From the NCBI GenBank assembly GCA_947652605.1, contig OX393579.1, forward strand, positions 558,001-622,000: 64,000 nt of DNA, given 5' to 3'. This DNA is from Elmis aenea (lineage: Eukaryota; Arthropoda; Insecta; Coleoptera; Elmidae). The notes below the pieces were generated by a model. The model had not been told where the DNA came from, ran no database searches, and worked only from the letters and a program-made list of their open reading frames with translations. Positions 1-12,699 of the stretch are shown here, in pieces. How positions within the stretch are numbered: the first letter of the stretch is position 1; each line of letters opens with the position of its first letter. Made by a program: the position numbers and the translations under genes.

Positions 1-691
1 ATATAATCCTTTTGATGCTGCTCATTTGTATCTGCCCGTTAATTTCGAAGTCTCAAAGAAATTACAAAGAAGGAAAATATTTTACGATAGCTTCTGTGAC
101 TATAACGTGTGTGTGGTGTTGTTGGGTTCCTTGTTACGCGCTTCTTGGAGAAGAATGGAGGGATCCAATGATATGTTTAGGGGTTATTGCGACGGCGAGC
201 ACTCTTTTAGGCACTATTTTTATCCCCAGGACGTATTTGATGACGATTTCCGCTGCAAGAGAAAGACTTACTAGTGCGTTACCATCGCTGGCAACTGCTA
301 CCAGTGTGTTGGATATATATCGAGCTAGCACCCAGGTAAATTACAAAATTTTAGTAAAATTATAAGCTAATTAACTGTTGATTAAGGAGGAAAACGAAAT
401 ATTTGCCGACATGAAAATTCTAATGAACTTTAATGAGCAAAACGTTGGAAGTTTCACATTAAACTATCACCCGCATTATTTTCTATGTCACTTTTTTTTA
501 AATTTCAGCCTGTATATGATTGTGTCAATGTTGCTGCTATCAATGCAGCTGCAATCGCTAGAGCAAGTGCAGCACCTCTTCCTCCACCTCAGCCTGACCT
601 GTATTCAACCCCAGACTTGCCCGATGAAGATGATTTCGAAATTGATCGATGCAACACACCAATAAGTCCGGATAAAATTACACGATTCTAG
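1..691 (+). CDS. Class C (family 3) G-protein-coupled receptor, C-terminal exons only
   Basis: Partial gene entering from the left edge. Coding exons are <1-335 and 509-691, joined in phase 0 (donor GTAAAT, acceptor TTTCAG). The visible part starts in a hydrophobic segment (probably TM5), then a basic loop (SKSQRNYKEGKY), then two further membrane segments ending FIPRTYLMT. This order, with a KEGKY-type loop before TM6 and a F-x-P-[RK]-x-Y element after TM7, is the pattern of class C receptors. A tail of roughly 85 residues follows, Ala/Pro-rich then acidic, ending DKITRF. The ligand-binding ectodomain is outside the window. Bride-of-sevenless-like or another orphan class C receptor is possible; I cannot decide which from the C-terminus. 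An AATAAA at 979-984 is a plausible poly(A) signal. Confidence 0.62.
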
Positions 692-1321
692 CGCTAGATT
701 TTGTATGTGTTCGTGGAGATAAGGTCCGATTTGTACCCAAATTTAATTATAAAGTAATAAGATTGATTTAAATTAAACCCTTAACTAATCCGTCCAGTGT
801 ATGTATGTGATGTAAATGAATTGACGAGTTTCTTATTATTAGGTTTTGTGTGTAATATAAGTCAGTAACTTACTTAATCTATTATGTAATGAAACATTTA
901 TTTTTTATTTTTAAAACCTGTATACATTTTTGTTGTAATCAGTGATTTAAAATATTCTTAGATTCGTTTGATATTCAAAATAAATTTTCAAGAGGTTACG
1001 TTTAAAAATTAGAAATGCGCATAAATGTAATGAACAAGTATGTACTATGTAATATGTGTGTTATAACTTATTATTTATCAAAATATATGATGCTTGTTAA
1101 TCTCATATAGGACGTTTATGTTCCCTTAAATTTATAAAACTGGAAGCGCCACTTGTGTGACGCTGATAACGAAGTGGCAAATAGAAATTCACTGAAGCGG
1201 TAAACTCTTCATCGAATACCGTTTTACCGCAAATTAGGAACACACCATCCCAGCGGATATTACGAAATAAAACCAGATGTGTCTTGCAGAATGCGTTAGT
1301 TTGCAGCAACCCTCGACGACA
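692..1321. other. 3' UTR and intergenic gap between GPCR and transporter
   Basis: No convincing coding sequence on either strand. The left half is AT-rich and contains AATAAA at 979-984, fitting the 3' UTR of the GPCR gene. The part just before 1322 probably holds the promoter and 5' UTR of the downstream transporter; an upstream in-frame ATG lies at 1277. Confidence 0.6.
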
Positions 1322-3299
1322 ATGACTGCTCTAGAAGAGCTTAAACAGTCCAAAGTTGCCACTTTTGTAATAGTTTACGTGTCGTTTCTAATGGATAACG
1401 TTTTACTCACTGTTGTTGGTAAGATTTCGTTTATTAAAATAATAAATTTAGTTGAGTGTCTCGCGTTTTCAGTTCCTATAATCCCGGATTATTTATTTTC
1501 GAGCGATTTAAATCACACAGACTATCAAAATAACATACATTACGGTCCTAGATCCTTAAGTCCTTTGCAGCAGAAATTTGAAGCTTTGGAAAAAGATAAC
1601 GGTCCACTGGGGGCTCTCTTAGCTTCTAAAGCATTTGTACAACTGGTATTTACACCTGTGATTGGACATTTTACTGGAATAATGGGGTCTAACGTGCCCT
1701 TGCTATTGGGCTCTTGCAACATGCTTTTGGCTGCGGTTTGTAAGTACAGAAACGTTTTTAAAACCATAAACGGTACTTTTCCATTATACGGAGGCCACTA
1801 TTTTTAGAGGGGTTTTTCTTACCGGGGACCTAAAAAAACAACCTAACCTAACCTACCTAGGTTAGGTTAGGTTAGGTTAGGTTAGGTCAAGTTAGGTTGT
1901 TTTTTTTAGGTCCCCGGTAAGAAAAACCCCTCTAAAAATAGTGGCCTCCGTATAATAGAAAAGTACCCGATAAACTTTATTACTTATAATATTTATTCAT
2001 ATTGTTAATCGTACTCAAAAAATAGCAACTCCAATGTAATAGAAAAATAGTAAGCTTTGTGAAAAAAATTTGCTAAAGACACTATTTCATTTTAGTGTTT
2101 GCTTATGGGCGTTCTTATGGTATCCTAGTTCTTGCAAGAGCTCTTCACGGTAGTGCTTCGGCAGCAGTAGCAGTTAGTGGCATGTGTATACTGGCGGAAA
2201 CTGTACCAAAAGAATCTAGATCAAAATTCATGCCTTTAGCCTTCGGAGGAATTGCTGTTGGTGTTTTGGTTGGATATCCTCTTGGCGGTGCAGCATATCA
2301 GGTCTTAGGAAAAACTGCCCCGTTCTTGTTAATTGCATTTTTTATCAGTATAAATATTGGTAATTAAAAAAAATAAACCCAAAATGTTTAAGACGTAACA
2401 AATTATTTTTTTAGTTATGCAGCTGTTATGTTTGGAGAGTAATGAAAAACTGGAACCTAGTGAGCCGATTAATTATGGAGAGTGGTTAGATTTAATCAAA
2501 GATAAGCAGACGCTTATAGCTACAGGTTCGATTTGTATTTGCACATCTTCCATGGCGGTCTTAGAGCCATGCTTGCCATTATGGTTACTTGCCAGACTAA
2601 ACCCTCCACCTTCTAGATGGCAACTTGGCGCAGTGTTCATACCGGACAGCGTGGGATATTTTTTGGGTTGCCATTTCGCAGGTTATTAAGAAATTTCGTT
2701 CTCTAGATGAATAGCATACCTACCTCAAATTTATAGAAGACTTGTACTAATCTAGTGTATTGGTTGGTTTATAGGTTTAATACCTATGAAATCTTGGAGG
2801 ACCGCTCTGAGTGCCATGATAATAGCAGGCCTAAGTTCTTGTGCCATACCTTTAGCAACTTCTGTAAGTCAATTGGTGATCCCGCACTTCGGCTTAGGTC
2901 TTGGTGTAGGTGCCGTTGATGCCGCTCTAGTTCCCATGTTGGCAAATTTTATGGACGAGCGTGGTAGCACTCGATACGGCCCAGTGTACGCCATCCAACA
3001 AGCTTCTGTTAGCCTGGCTTACTCCTTCGGGCCACTTCTTGGAGGACAAGCTGTCCATTCGTTGGGATTCCCGTGGCTAATGCGTTTAGTAGGCCTTATG
3101 AATGTTCTGTATTGCCCGTTGTTGGTAGAACTTGAATGTCAGGTAAAAAATAGCCTTCATTAAATGAAACATGTAGCTACACATTTATTTGCAGAAAAAA
3201 ACGAGTCGTTTGTTTACATGTGGAACTTATACGCCCACATACTCAAGTATTGAAGATAATTCATTTTCTTTGCACGATGATCAAGGAAATAAACCATAG
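1322..3299 (+). CDS. SLC18-family vesicular amine transporter (VMAT/portabella-like)
   Basis: Six coding exons: 1322-1418, 1473-1739, 2096-2359, 2415-2681, 2775-3142, 3195-3299; 455 aa. Splicing exon 1 to 2 restores the TM1 signature DNVLLTVVVPIIPDYL, highly characteristic of SLC18 transporters. Other matches are the FAYGRSYGILVLARALHG segment, GKTAPFLL, and a GxxDAALVPMLANFMDERG region before the last helices. The family are proton-coupled MFS antiporters that load amines into vesicles. The luminal loop after TM1 has an N-glycosylation site (NHT), as usual. The Drosophila VMAT-related gene portabella is the likeliest counterpart, but VMAT itself is not excluded. An in-frame ATG at 1277 would add 15 residues; I prefer 1322 because the shorter N-terminus leads directly to TM1. 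Intron 1 is 54 bp and stop-free. The donor of intron 4 (GTTATT) is weak, but the frame across it is exact. Intron 2 carries a foldback repeat. Confidence 0.82.
1774..1966. repeat. Foldback (hairpin) MITE with TTAGG-type repeats at its centre
   Basis: A near-perfect inverted repeat of about 193 bp inside intron 2 of the transporter gene. The left arm begins TACTTTTCCATTATACGG and is mirrored by CCGTATAATAGAAAAGTA at the right end, with one mismatch in the first 18 bases. Arms run inward through a shared TTACCGGGGACCT block to a CCTAA-unit tract facing GGTTA-unit repeats. ATAAAC occurs just outside both ends and may be a target-site duplication. No coding capacity. Confidence 0.85.
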
Positions 3300-4790
3300 T
3301 AACAACTGTGTAAATCAAATACTTATTATAATTGTTATCACATCCTGATAAATGAACAATAAGTTGCTGTTAACAAAATACCTAGCCATTAAAAATTTTC
3401 TAATAAATTTGCCTCCTTGCTTTACTTTCTCTATTGATATAAATCTGTGCTATAATTTCTCATCACATCCCTGTCTGTGTTTGTATGAAAGTTGTTTTAT
3501 TTCCCGGGAGTATGGCTCGACGCGCTCTAATTTGATTACATCTGAACCGATCTCGGTTAACTTAATCCTCATGTTTAGATTGCAAGTTAAGAAGAATGCT
3601 CTGTTTACATATTATTTTCCAAATTCCCTCCAGCCATTTATACTAGACATGTGTAGAATAAATACGTTTTTTTTTGTTCGTTCGTTAGACTTCTTGTAAC
3701 ATAGTTTAGTCTAAGTTGTAATTTAAAAATAGTTGAATCCAAAACAATATACTAAATTGTTTTAAAGATGGTTATTTGCTTCAAATATATTTTTTCTTTT
3801 ATTACTGGAACATGTGTCAAGATTTGCATAAAAGAGATATCATCAGCATTAAGTGTAACATCATTTATAAAAAACAAAGACAAATCCCGTTTGTAATATA
3901 TTTAATTAATGTACAATTAGTCTTGTATCTTGTATTTAAAATAAAACAACCTAGTCACTCGTTCTACAGTAAAGCTTTTATTTTGCGTTTTTTTTTGAGG
4001 ATTCAACAATACTTTTTGTAACTTCTGTTCCACATCGGAAAGAAAATACACTATGATTCACAGGTTTCGTAATCTTTGTAAGCAATATTATTTTTTTGGT
4101 TTGTTCAAATTACGAATTAAAATGTCCATGAAAAATTAATTAAGTACAAGGACTAAGTCAGTCCGTTCTTTATACTACGCAAAAATTGTATTTAAAAGAA
4201 TGTTTTTCACCGTCCTTCGTATATGCACGATGCTGGCTTCGTAGTTCTCAATTTTGGCAAAGTGTCGCCACAAAACGGACACACTTTTTAGCTGTTTAAT
4301 TATAAGGAACTTACCTTTACAAACGCAAGCGCGTACGTACAAGGGTTTATACCTAAAATTACATTGCAGGATCGCTTAAAATTCATAAGGAGACTTCACC
4401 AATATATTAAAAAGAGTGCAAAGATAATAGTCTTTGCACATTTTCTCGGTAAAATGGAAAATTTTAACATGACATCTTAAATTAATTTAAAACGTTTTTA
4501 ACACATATGTTTTTGTATGATATGCAGTTGTTTACCAAAAACGAATTGAATAACTACAACTCTTGAAACCATAGCAGTTACCAAGAAATAAATAAACCGA
4601 AGAACTCTATTAATTATTTAATTCAGCAAGTCCATCTATAATCTAACATCGATAACAAATTTCAGTAAACTAACGTATACAAAATACTAGACAACAATAA
4701 TAAATAAGGTAAAAAGTTTCGTAAACCTACAAAGTAAGATTAAAATCACATTAGCTTGTTTGTAGGATAGGGTAAAAGTTGATAATGAAT
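3300..4790. other. Intergenic region between convergent transporter and Dmrt genes
   Basis: AT-rich with no supported gene. Open frames at 3352-3699 and 3776-4021 have random composition and no recognisable domain. Probable 3' UTRs of both flanking genes lie here, which end facing each other; an AATAAA at 3657-3662 suits the transporter transcript. Confidence 0.6.
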
Positions 4791-6061
4791 TCATGGTCTG
4801 GGTTCTATTCTGTTGTACAAACCATGCTTGCACTGATCACATTCGCAAAATCCTGGGACGTAAACAGGACTTGGTAGTACGGGTTGAGGATTAAAAAATG
4901 GTAGAAAAGGGTATAAACTATGCATAAACACTTTACTTCCAGTCAGCAACGAAACTGGATTCTGATGGCTCGCTGGGAAACTTTTGTTGCCTTTACCATG
5001 GACTGGTTTGAAGGCGGAACTATGGTCTTCTTTTTTTTCGTCGTTTTCTTCAAAGTCGTGGTTAGAATGGTTCAAATTAAAATGTTCTATAGCTTTTAAT
5101 AAGTCGTGATTACATCTTTTGAGGACCAATTCCAAAACTGCTCGTTTTTTATTGGGAAATAATTTGCTTAACATCTCGATGGATGCTGGACTCACGACTA
5201 TGTCTTCTTGATTTTTTTCAGCCGGCAAAGTTGGATTTTCAGGTATGATGTCTGAGCTCTCAGGCTCAGGAGAAGTGATCTGCATCCCGTATATTCGACC
5301 AGGGGGAAGATAATCATAAGTTGTACCACTTTCTGCAGATGCCAAGTGTAATGCAATAGCATCTTCGGCTGCTTGCTGGCGTTTCAAAGCTACCTACAAA
5401 CGCAACTTTTGGAGTTTCAATCAAACTAATCAGCAATTTAAATTACTTTTCCTTGAATTAACATCTAACTCTTCGATACTTTTTGTTATTTAATCGAGCA
5501 AATTGAGGAAGCTTGAAACATCCCTGATATGTGTAATAAATAAGCTTTCTAACAGTTCATCCCCTAACGGTTTATTATAATCGTATTTCATTGATTTTAT
5601 GTGCCTTACCACAGTGGCGTGTCAACAAGAATATCGGATTTGCACTGACTACCAATGAAGTAATGTTTATATAAGAGATACGCGATACTTTTCTAATGGA
5701 ATATCGATCAAACTGCACTCCAGACTGTCATTTACTCATATTACCCTCCAGTTAATAATGAGCTTATACCGACATAGGACATGTTATGAAAGCAACTAGG
5801 CCTCATAATTAATAAATCGCGTACCAGATTAATAATTTTGCAATTCTGGGAAGCTGGTATTGAAATTTCATTAGAGTAATTGTGCATACTTCCTACCTGA
5901 GCTGCCATGATCCTTTGTCTTTCCTTTATTAATCCACATTTTGCACAAGAACAATTCTTGTACACGCATTGTTTTTTATGACCACGTAATGTCGATATCA
6001 TGCCATGATTTCTGCACCTTGCACACTTGGGTACTCTTGAAGATCTATTATTTGAGAGCAT
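4791..6061 (-). CDS. dmrt93B: Doublesex/mab-3-related transcription factor, Dmrt93B type
   Basis: Two coding exons, complement(join(4791-5393, 5897-6061)), 255 aa; the exons join in phase 0 after ...MAAQ. The N-terminal DM domain (residues about 9-60) has the intertwined CCHC/HCCC zinc-binding pattern ([11 protein letters not shown], then [11 protein letters not shown]) followed by the [24 protein letters not shown] recognition helix. A DMA domain follows at about 123-160 ([22 protein letters not shown]). DM plus DMA, with [14 protein letters not shown] rather than the Dmrt99B form, points to the Dmrt93B group. Members are sequence-specific DNA-binding regulators with roles in sex-biased and neural development. 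The C-terminus has an aromatic/proline segment and a late CECDQC cluster. The 503-bp intron lies directly after the DM core. Confidence 0.88.
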
Positions 6062-8618
6062 CTTTATGTGGAAATCCTTAAAAATTCCAATATAAAATCA
6101 CAATACTGTTCAAAAAATTGTTGGAGTAGAAATAACTACTTAAATATTTTGTAATATAAATAAAATAATAATAAATATAATTAATAAATAATATAATATA
6201 AATATAAATAAAGTTAAATTTTGTATGTGGTAGGTTAAGTATCAGTTAGTGATTTCATAATACAGAAAATGAATATGTCAGATTTTTTATTAAATATATA
6301 CTTTTGATTAAAGTCACAAGAGTTGGAAATTATAAAAAAAAAATATGCTTGCAATATTTAAATAAATTATTTATTAATATAAATAAATATAATTAAACAA
6401 TGTTAGTTAGGCCAGATACCAAATTCTTGTGTATTGATAAGCAGAAATCTTTATATTTATCTATTCATTTATTTAAAGTAGTTTGTTTCTGACGAAGAAA
6501 ATATCTTAGAATCAGTATAGTATTAGATAAAAGATTCATCACGAAAAGATTAAAGAATTTTTGTAACTAATAAAACATATTAAATGTATTTAACAAAAGT
6601 AATTTAGTTATACAGACATAGTATTTGAATACAGTTAAAACTAATTTGAAAATCAAATTATTTCAGAGGCCTACTAATAAATTATTTTTAAAGTTATTGT
6701 ACGTCAATATATTTTTTTTATGCCTAACATATTTGTACCAAAAACATTAAAAAAATTTAAAAAATTGGAATAAATCTTCAACTAAATAGAATTTAAAACT
6801 AATGTAAAGTCTTGTCCATAAAATATTGAGTTGTTTTTAATAGGTAATGTTTTTGACACAATTCTTTTGAAATTAGATATAATTTTTGTATTAAAGATCC
6901 AATTTTTTAAGTCAAATCGGACAGTACATGTAAGTTTGCGGCAAAAGTTTGTAAATTTAAATATTTATTTATTGTATTTCTTGTTTATATACAATATCAC
7001 ACACGTTAAGTAATTATTAAAGATATACTTACACGTAGCTTGTTCACAAAACAAACCTAAAACATATAAGCACTAATAATTAGAAAGACACAACACTTGA
7101 AGTCAATATAACAATCTGTAAAAGAATACAATATAAAGATACGCATCAGAGATTTCCACAGATAACTACTGTTACAGCATCTCGGTCCAGCCAATCCAGT
7201 ATCAAGGATGATCTGTCTCTCAGAATAGGGTGCTGGATTATCCAATAGAAATAATGTAACTTCTTCAACTCCGCCTTATTTATGATACATAATTATCAAT
7301 ACTTTTATTTGACTGATTGTTGATGTTTTACAAATGTGAAATATAATATACACACCAATACAAATGGACCCACGAGAGTTGGAAGTTAAATTCTGCATGT
7401 TGTTATTGTGATCTGTTTTATCTAAATGACTGGATAACTTTACAAATAAATCAGTCTAATTTAAGAGAGCCAAGATGTTACTTTCTTTATTAAAACAGTT
7501 CGCTCACTGCAAGTTTCTTAAATAAAATTCAGAATTAAAATTTCGTCCAATTAAATTCTCAATCTAATTTAGATCTACCAACTGCCACAAAACTAATAGG
7601 TAATAATATTCTCTTAAAATAATTGGACACGAAAATATTCAAAAAGCAATTATATTTCTAAAAAATAAAATGTTCACATTAATTAGTGTCATGTTAAAGC
7701 TACGAATATTCATTAACTTTTTAGGTAAATCCAAATCGAATACTGTATGATTTTATGCAGCTGATTTTATAAATACACCTTTCGCTGAAGTAATAGATAT
7801 ATCCAACATAACTCATGAATTATCGCAATGCCTACCTGTTTAACAATCTTTAATTTAAACTGTACCAGTGTAATATGTCTGTAGTAATACAAATGCCCTA
7901 AAATGAGGTCTCAGTATGCGATATGTGACGTATTGCTGTCAGTTTGTTAAATAAACACGAGTCCATTAGATTGTTGCATCACATATGTCACTCCAAGAGA
8001 CCACCCAGTATACATTAGCGCTCTCATTTCATATCACCTTACATTACGTTTTTTTAAAATCCGAAGAAAAATAAAAGCCAATGCTTGTGCTCATTTTATA
8101 TTTACTTATAATCAACCCTAGCATTGAACAACTGTGATAAAAGTACTAACATAAGAACTAGGAGTAATAAATACGTGCATTAAGTGTGTATTTAAGATGT
8201 GTGTATCTTCAGTAAAGTGGATACAAAACGTGAAAACTAGCCTTCAGAAAGGTAAATGCTTACATTATTTGATTGATTCCTCTATTAATATTAATAAGTT
8301 AAACTAAAAATAAGGCTGTTCGAGACGAAGACCCAAGAGTTTAGCATTTCTACAAAAAGCATAAATGATTTTTAAATAAAACCTATTTATGGCCACAGAA
8401 ATAATACTTTAAAAACTCTTTCTTTTAATGAAAAAATATGTATTTACAAACTTCACCTAACTATAAAACGAAAGTTAAATGTATTTATCAAAGGGTTTAC
8501 AATAGATGCAATTAGTATTTAAAAGGCCATAAATTGTTTATATAATGCTAAAAAGATGTTTTTAAAATTTGTGCCACTATAAATAAAATATTTAAAGTGA
8601 TTTTAGGTGTAGAGAATT
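6062..8618. other. Long AT-rich intergenic region
   Basis: Upstream of Dmrt93B (transcribed leftwards) and downstream of the pickpocket gene, so it should hold the Dmrt93B promoter. I see runs of AT-rich low-complexity sequence (for example 6150-6230) and no supported coding exon or RNA gene. A short ATG-initiated stretch at 8197-8251 with a GTAAAT donor was considered and rejected. Confidence 0.55.
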
Positions 8619-11172
8619 TTACATCATATCCCTAGTTTCTTTTCCATATTTATTAGAAAACCAAAAAAGTCTTATGGTATAAAAATAAACAATTTCTATG
8701 AAGCTTAGTACACTGCATCCTAAAAATAATCCAGCCATTCCTCCAACATACACTGAAAAATAAATTTATAGATAAAATACTCATTTCGATTTAACAACAA
8801 AAGTTATTTTATTTTATGGTTTCTAATTTTCGAATATACCGAACGGTGTTTTAATTTATTAATTAATGATTGAGTTATTTAAACTATTGATTTATTAATA
8901 CAAGGAAGTTTAATTAAAAATGATCTGTCTTTTTTATGTAGGATTTCTTGTAGATATGCTAGACTAGTTTCAAGATTCTTATATTTTTTCAAAATAAATA
9001 AGATTGCTTTTTACGAAACTGATCTAGCAGTTCTTTAAGAGATTTTTCGAGAAAAAGATAAATTATTTTTAATTAAACCTTCATATTTTCGGTACCTACA
9101 TAATTTAAACACAAGCATATATATTTTTTTAAGTAATTAATCCTACCCAAAACATCTGCAAATCCAAAGATCACATCTCTTTTTAATCGCATCCTTGGAT
9201 ATTCCTTTAAACCCCATTGCAAGTTCGACCCCAAAAACCATTCTCTAGAATCCAATTCTTCGATCACGTAATTTACATCATCACAGTTTGGCACACAAGA
9301 GCATTCTTTTTTTAATGCTATGAAAAGGTCTAAAAAAACAAACAGAAGGATTAAGTGAAACATACCAATTAAAAAACGAGCCTAGATTTCTTCAAAAATT
9401 GTTAATAAAATTGTGCTTGTCAACTCAAAAAAAAATGTGGTACCATATTTTCAAAATAAAATTGAGAAATTTCACTTCGAAACCTAAATGTATCGATACC
9501 CTTAGAAGCTTAAAAAAATAATTTGCTATTGAATTTTCTTTCATAGAGTAACAGATGATGTTTAGCCAAAAATTCTCAATAATTTTTTTTTCAGCATAGA
9601 CTTACAAAATTAAACTCCAATATTTAAAATGCTTTTGTAGTTATTTAAAATACTCGAAGCTTGTGTAAAAAGAGCCTAAAAAATAATTTCTCACCTGCAT
9701 GTTGAGCCAAACAATGCAATCCATCGACATTACAAACTTTATCCCCATCTACAACGAACACCAACTATAAAATACCTCTTCTGAATCAAACATGACACAG
9801 ATTTACCTAATTTTCTGTAAAAGTGAGGTATGCAGTTACAAAGACGTCTAGCAAGTGAAGCTCTACACTCCATTCGACAAAGGACATAAGAATAAACAGG
9901 CGAATGTGGTAAATTACTTTCGTAATAAAACCGACATTTTCTCTGTCCAATACTCAATTGACGAGTTCTTTCGCTGCTGAAAATTGTTAGACCTGACAAA
10001 TACATTTGCAAGAAACGACCATTCGCAGAAAATATGCTTTTGCTGGATATGTCAGCAACTTCATAAGGTCCATGTAAATAAATCTGAAAAAAGACAAAGG
10101 ATTTTATTTCAGACTTTAATTTAATAAATAACAATTTTTAATTTGTAGGTGTTAGTTATTTTTAAAGAGGAAAATTTATTTACAGCAATTACTCCAAGAG
10201 CTCTTTCATTTGGACTTATATTGATATTTAAAGCACAAAGTTTATAAATTCTTTTGAATCATCACCATCAGAACTCACGTATTATGTTTAATTATTATTT
10301 TGTCGTTTTATTAAATTGTTAAATATTTTAAAATAACTTTTATAGTGAATAAAATGCTCACATCAAAACCTGTGGACATATTTACAACATTTGCAAAGAC
10401 TTCACCATCCAATGGACTAACATCGAAAGGACGAGTTTCTTCCAGTAACTTCCAGTTGCCGCTTTTCCAGTATCTAGAAATTAAAGCAGTTTAACCTAAA
10501 TAAATATACTTTGTAATAGTATTAAATCGAATAAACTCACTCTGGAGAATTAAATACAGCCAACTGTGAATTGAAGCAATAACATATACCCATCTCAGAG
10601 ATTATTTTCGTCAAATGATATTGAAATCCATTAACTCCTGAATTAGAAACTGATGGAGTAAAATCGTACTGAAGATTCAACAGTAATTGCATGTACTCAT
10701 TGCTTGGAATTTCGTCGTACTTTGTGACTTTATCGAAAGTTTTATATGAAGCTTGAGAAAGTGACACCAAAAATTCTCTCAAAGCAGTTTTGTTGCTTGC
10801 TGTGGATTTTTCGACGTATTCTTCCAATAACATTTCGTTTATTTTAAATAATGGACAAATAGTTGCTGAAGGAAATGAGGTGTTCCACGAAAATCTGTCT
10901 CGTTCCATGGAAATCACCGTCGGGTTCTCTTGGTATCTTGTCCATGTAGCACTGCTCAAGATTCCAGCACCATACACCGCGGAACCAACCAAAGACAGCC
11001 AAATTAACACTTCAACTGGATGTCTTTTTTGCGCTGTGAGGTGAGCAAAACCGTGTATGGTACTCACAGAGAGAAATAGCCTGAAAAATGATGCGAGTAT
11101 TTCGAAAATAGACAGAGATGATGACTTAGAAACTGTCTTAACATTATTTTTTTCCTCCGGTTCTTCTGGCAT
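8619..11172 (-). CDS. Pickpocket-family DEG/ENaC sodium channel subunit
   Basis: Six coding exons, complement(join(8619-8752, 9147-9329, 9695-9748, 9807-10083, 10362-10473, 10541-11172)), 463 aa, with consistent phases. N-terminal STIHGFAHL lies just before TM1 (about residues 52-74), followed by the insect PPK hallmark TWTRYQENPTVISMERDRF. The extracellular domain carries the Cys-rich block CRFYYESNLPHSPVYSYVLC...CNCIPHFY, then CNVDGLHCL and ECSCVPNC. TM2 has the selectivity-filter motif G-C-S (about 431-433) in GLFLGCSVLSFIEI. These subunits form amiloride-type trimeric cation channels used in chemosensation, mechanosensation and liquid clearance. The length is on the short side for PPKs. 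A Met at 11172 is the first ATG in frame; upstream the frame continues without another Met. I cannot assign a specific Drosophila ppk number. Confidence 0.9.
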
Positions 11173-12699
11173 GTTGAATGACAATGTATAATATTTTCAG
11201 AATGTCGTGCTGTGATATATACTTGGTATTGTATATTATAAATGCGTCAAGTGTTGTTTTTATGGTAATATCTGAGTTTTTAGTCAATAAGAGTATATTG
11301 TAGGCAAGCATTTTCAATAGAATTCCATGGGAAAACACACGTGTTATCCAATGAATAAAAATATCATCGATATAGCATCAAATATTAATTTGCTTTTACA
11401 TAAAAAAATCTTTATGCTTTCTCATGATACCTACATACAAACATATAGGTAGGTACCTTTGTTCATTGTTTAATATATCTATATTATGCATAATAATATT
11501 ACCATAATAATTCAACATTATGGTGCACTGTCTAAAAATCAAATATTTGGCCAGAATGTTTTAATTATTTTGATAGAGTTGTGTACATTTTACAATTTTA
11601 TTATTATTATCATCAATTATTATATTTTGTAGTTTTTTTTTTCAATGACAAATATAAGTGATATGTAGATGAAAAGTCATTGATATGTGTTTAAAATTTC
11701 TATTGTTAATAATATACTAAATTAAGTTATAAATATAAAGAAAAATTTACGATTTAATTTTTTTTTTAATTAACTATAATACGCCAACTCCATTACTAGC
11801 CAAAAATAATTTTTCTGCACATTTTTTATCTTGGATTTATTTCATTATAACCGTAAATGATTGAGTATCTACTTAGACAATTAACACGGGAAAATTATTT
11901 ACGTCTAATAGTATGTTTTAAAAAGCAATACAAAAATGTTTAATCAAATATCATCGCCACTATAAATAAACTGAAATAAATCTCGTACGTATGTATACAA
12001 ACGCATTAACGTGAATACAATCAAATACCCAATTATAAACATTTATTTAATCTGTTATTAATATTTACATGTCTCAACTGTAACAAATTTGTCTGTCTAA
12101 CAGCTCTGATTTTAAGTCGATATATCAGCGCGGGTGGTCTAGGTACATCCTGAGACATATGTTAGCGTAGATTCTAATGGATTTTTGTTTATTTAAACCC
12201 AGTTTCATGGGGCACATATCCATATCAAATTCATAAAAAACGCTACCACTTTTAGTTAAGGACCTTCTAAGTGATTTCAGATTATAAATGAAACACAAGT
12301 TTAATTTTATTTGTATTTGTTTGTTTATTTTATTTGGTGACACAAAATTATGTCTCAGTTTGAGGTTTGGGTACAATTTTTTTCTTGACAACTAGAAATA
12401 AAAATATAACTAGATATTACGAATACAAAATTTAGTGATATAATACAAATATATGTAATCAAAAACAACTTATTTTTATTAAGTAGGTATTATTTGTAAA
12501 AATGTGAGATAAGTTTAAAGACTTATGTATCGTTGTCAGTAGAAATTCTATTTTTTTTTTTTAAATGAATCGTATTTAATATTTACATCATTAAATTTTC
12601 ATCTTAATAAATCAAGTGTTTATCTAATTATAGTAAGCATTCTCTGAGTATTTAATAAGCCAAAATTATGCGTAAAGCTGGCTAATTTAGATATAGATA
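11173..12699. other. Intergenic region between pickpocket and NRF-6-like genes
   Basis: Both neighbours are on the minus strand, so this holds the pickpocket promoter and the 3' UTR of the acyltransferase gene. AT-rich; open frames at 11144-11338 and 12125-12391 show no domain and are not called. Confidence 0.55.

Noticed and set aside
3352..4021. Two open frames of 115 and 81 codons after the transporter gene
   Set aside because: Phe/Tyr/Leu-rich random composition from AT-rich sequence; no domain and they fall in the probable 3' UTR.
8197..8251. ATG-initiated stretch with only basic charges and a GTAAAT donor, possible first exon of LKR/SDH
   Set aside because: Its phase (1) does not match the LKR/SDH exon 2 acceptor (phase 0), it lies 12 kb away past two genes, and the exon at 19617-19670 fits better.
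9739..9806. Reading the pickpocket exon straight through to the stop at 9739
   Set aside because: That loses the conserved C-NVDGLHCL block; using the donor at 9806 and acceptor at 9749 restores it in frame.
12125..12391. 88-codon minus-strand open frame
   Set aside because: Low-complexity Asn/Lys/Leu composition expected of AT-rich DNA, with no signal peptide, domain or splice context.
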